A stretch of DNA of 64,000 bases. It comes from Sorangium cellulosum. Its GTDB lineage: Bacteria > Myxococcota_A > Polyangia > Polyangiales > Polyangiaceae. The stretch is taken from assembly GCF_004135735.1 (NCBI RefSeq), contig NZ_CP012670.1, forward strand, positions 8,813,501-8,877,500, in the 5' to 3' direction. Below are positions 63,210 to 64,000 of the stretch, one piece after another. The first letter of the stretch is position 1. The number at the start of each line of letters is the position of its first letter. The translations under genes and the position numbers were made by a program. The notes beneath the pieces are model-generated. The model was not told the origin of the DNA. It did no database searches and worked only from the letters and a program-made list of their open reading frames with translations.

Positions 63210-64000
63210 CGGGGGCGCTCCTTGCTCGTCGGAGCCCCCGCGTTGACGAGCGGATCGCCAGCGCCCAGGTGTCCCTCGATCCAGAGGTGGCCCATCGTGG
63301 CTCCCGCCGCCACGAACTCGGGGATCCCCTGGATGTCGGAGGCACGAACCGCCTCGGTGTAGCCCAGCTCGTTACGGTAGAGCACACGGACCTCTTCAGG
63401 CTTCAGGACGTTCAGGAAGAAAGGCGAGTGCGTCGTCACGAGGAGCTGAGAGCGCTCCGTAGCGGCCTTGCACTCCTCGGCGAGCTCCGGGAGAAGGCGC
63501 GGGTGCAAGAAGTTCTCCGGCTCCTCGACGCCGATGAACTGCGGCGCCTCGGGATCGTAAAGGACCGTGAGGTACGCGAGCATCTTGAGCGTACCATCCG
63601 AGACGAAGCGTGACAGCACGGGGCGGTCGAAGGGCGCGTCTTTGATCTGCAGGAGGAGGCGGCCGTCGGGCATGGGCTCTGCGAGGACGCGCTCGAGCCG
63701 CGGTACGCGGCGTCGCAGCGCGTCGAAGATGCGCTCGAGCCGCTCTGGGTGCTGCTCCTTGAGATGCTGAATGACGTTCGGCAAGTTGTCGCCCGTCTTG
63801 CTCAGCCTGTCCTGCGGACCTGCCTCCGGCTGGTTGCGCGTGTCATCGATGGACAGGTAGGAAACGTACCAGTCGGTGATGAACTCTCGCAGCGCCGCGA
63901 CGCGAGGGTGCTCGGCAAACTGCCCCAGGATGTTCACGGCGATGAGGTCGGGAGAGCGCAGGGGGGACTCGATCCGCCTGTCACTTTCGTCGGGCTCCTC
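63206..64000 (-). CDS. AAA_21/OLD-like ATPase (N-terminus beyond window edge)
   Basis: At least 264 codons; the frame is open to the window edge, so the Walker A part lies outside. Visible are the C-terminal features of ABC-like AAA_21 ATPases: FVSDGTLKMLAYLTVLYD (signature-like SDGT), Walker B FIGVEEPENFLHPRLLPELA and LLVTTHSPFFLNVLKPEEV with the switch histidine. A last part (YTEAVRASDIQGIPEFVAAG) is typical for members coupled to a nuclease or DUF4276 partner. Such pairs occur in phage-defence and toxin-antitoxin loci. The partner here is broken. Confidence 0.87.
   Translation of the reverse strand, partial: EEPDESDRRIESPLRSPDLIAVNILGQFAEHPRVAALREFITDWYVSYLSIDDTRNQPEAGPQDRLSKTGDNLPNVIQHLKEQHPERLERIFDALRRRVPRLERVLAEPMPDGRLLLQIKDAPFDRPVLSRFVSDGTLKMLAYLTVLYDPEAPQFIGVEEPENFLHPRLLPELAEECKAATERSQLLVTTHSPFFLNVLKPEEVRVLYRNELGYTEAVRASDIQGIPEFVAAGATMGHLWIEGHLGAGDPLVNAGAPTSKERPR

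Overview
The window is very G+C-rich DNA (well above 70% by eye) with a myxobacterial gene set: eukaryote-like Ser/Thr kinases, Tat-exported and lipobox proteins, FadL-type and MCE transport proteins, and many in-frame minisatellites coding for Ala/Pro-rich linkers. This points to a Sorangium/Polyangium-type myxobacterium, not Myxococcus itself. The assignment rests on composition and protein style; no marker gene settles it. Genes are packed tightly and several are translationally coupled through ATGA or GTGA overlaps.

Layout: 1-1118 Tat-exported serine hydrolase (runs off the edge). 1908-3183 SurA-N-like exported protein and a nitrate-reductase-associated (NarM-like) protein. 3220-8822 a cyclic-di-AMP neighbourhood: folP-cdaA-cdaR on the minus strand, with a 7TM-HD (PgpH-type) phosphodiesterase diverging from it. 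8909-17624 acyl-CoA dehydrogenase, Ser/Thr kinase, lipoprotein, DUF362 Tat protein, ComEA-like HhH protein, and a coupled mpl plus inositol-monophosphatase pair. 17700-17969 a 6S RNA with its own promoter and intrinsic terminator. 18134-25081 a plus-strand run: cupredoxin-like protein, Cache-like sensor, FadL porin, thioredoxin reductase, family-4 uracil-DNA glycosylase, DUF2085 protein. 25085-30188 TPR protein, lipoprotein, malonyl-CoA-synthetase-like ligase, LURP-one-like protein.

30278-37214 looks like accessory DNA: a PglZ-like protein faces a coupled pair made of a Schlafen/AlbA_2-type ATP-binding protein and a 1231-residue NACHT-HEAT NTPase. The NTPase starts with what looks like a degenerate nucleotide-cyclase fold. 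This pair is my best candidate for an undescribed, probably immune, system. 37285-39849 is an ECF sigma / zinc anti-sigma / bactofilin-like membrane protein operon. 39986-46975 holds an alpha/beta hydrolase, a metallophosphatase-multihaem cytochrome fusion, an MCE lipid-transport protein, a CAP-domain protein and a Uma2 nuclease. 47191-51595 is a three-gene coupled Hsp70 / J-like / membrane-protein operon. 51611-62500 holds a zinc CDF exporter, thiolase, oligoribonuclease, pseudokinase, XRE regulator, ABC exporter, small membrane protein, Cys-rich lipoprotein and argS. The right edge holds an AAA_21-type ATPase (incomplete) coupled to a broken DUF4276-like partner.

Tandem repeats of 15-46 bp recur in and between genes, and one large nested palindrome lies at 42942-43073. 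All functions come from reading motifs by eye; no database search was run.
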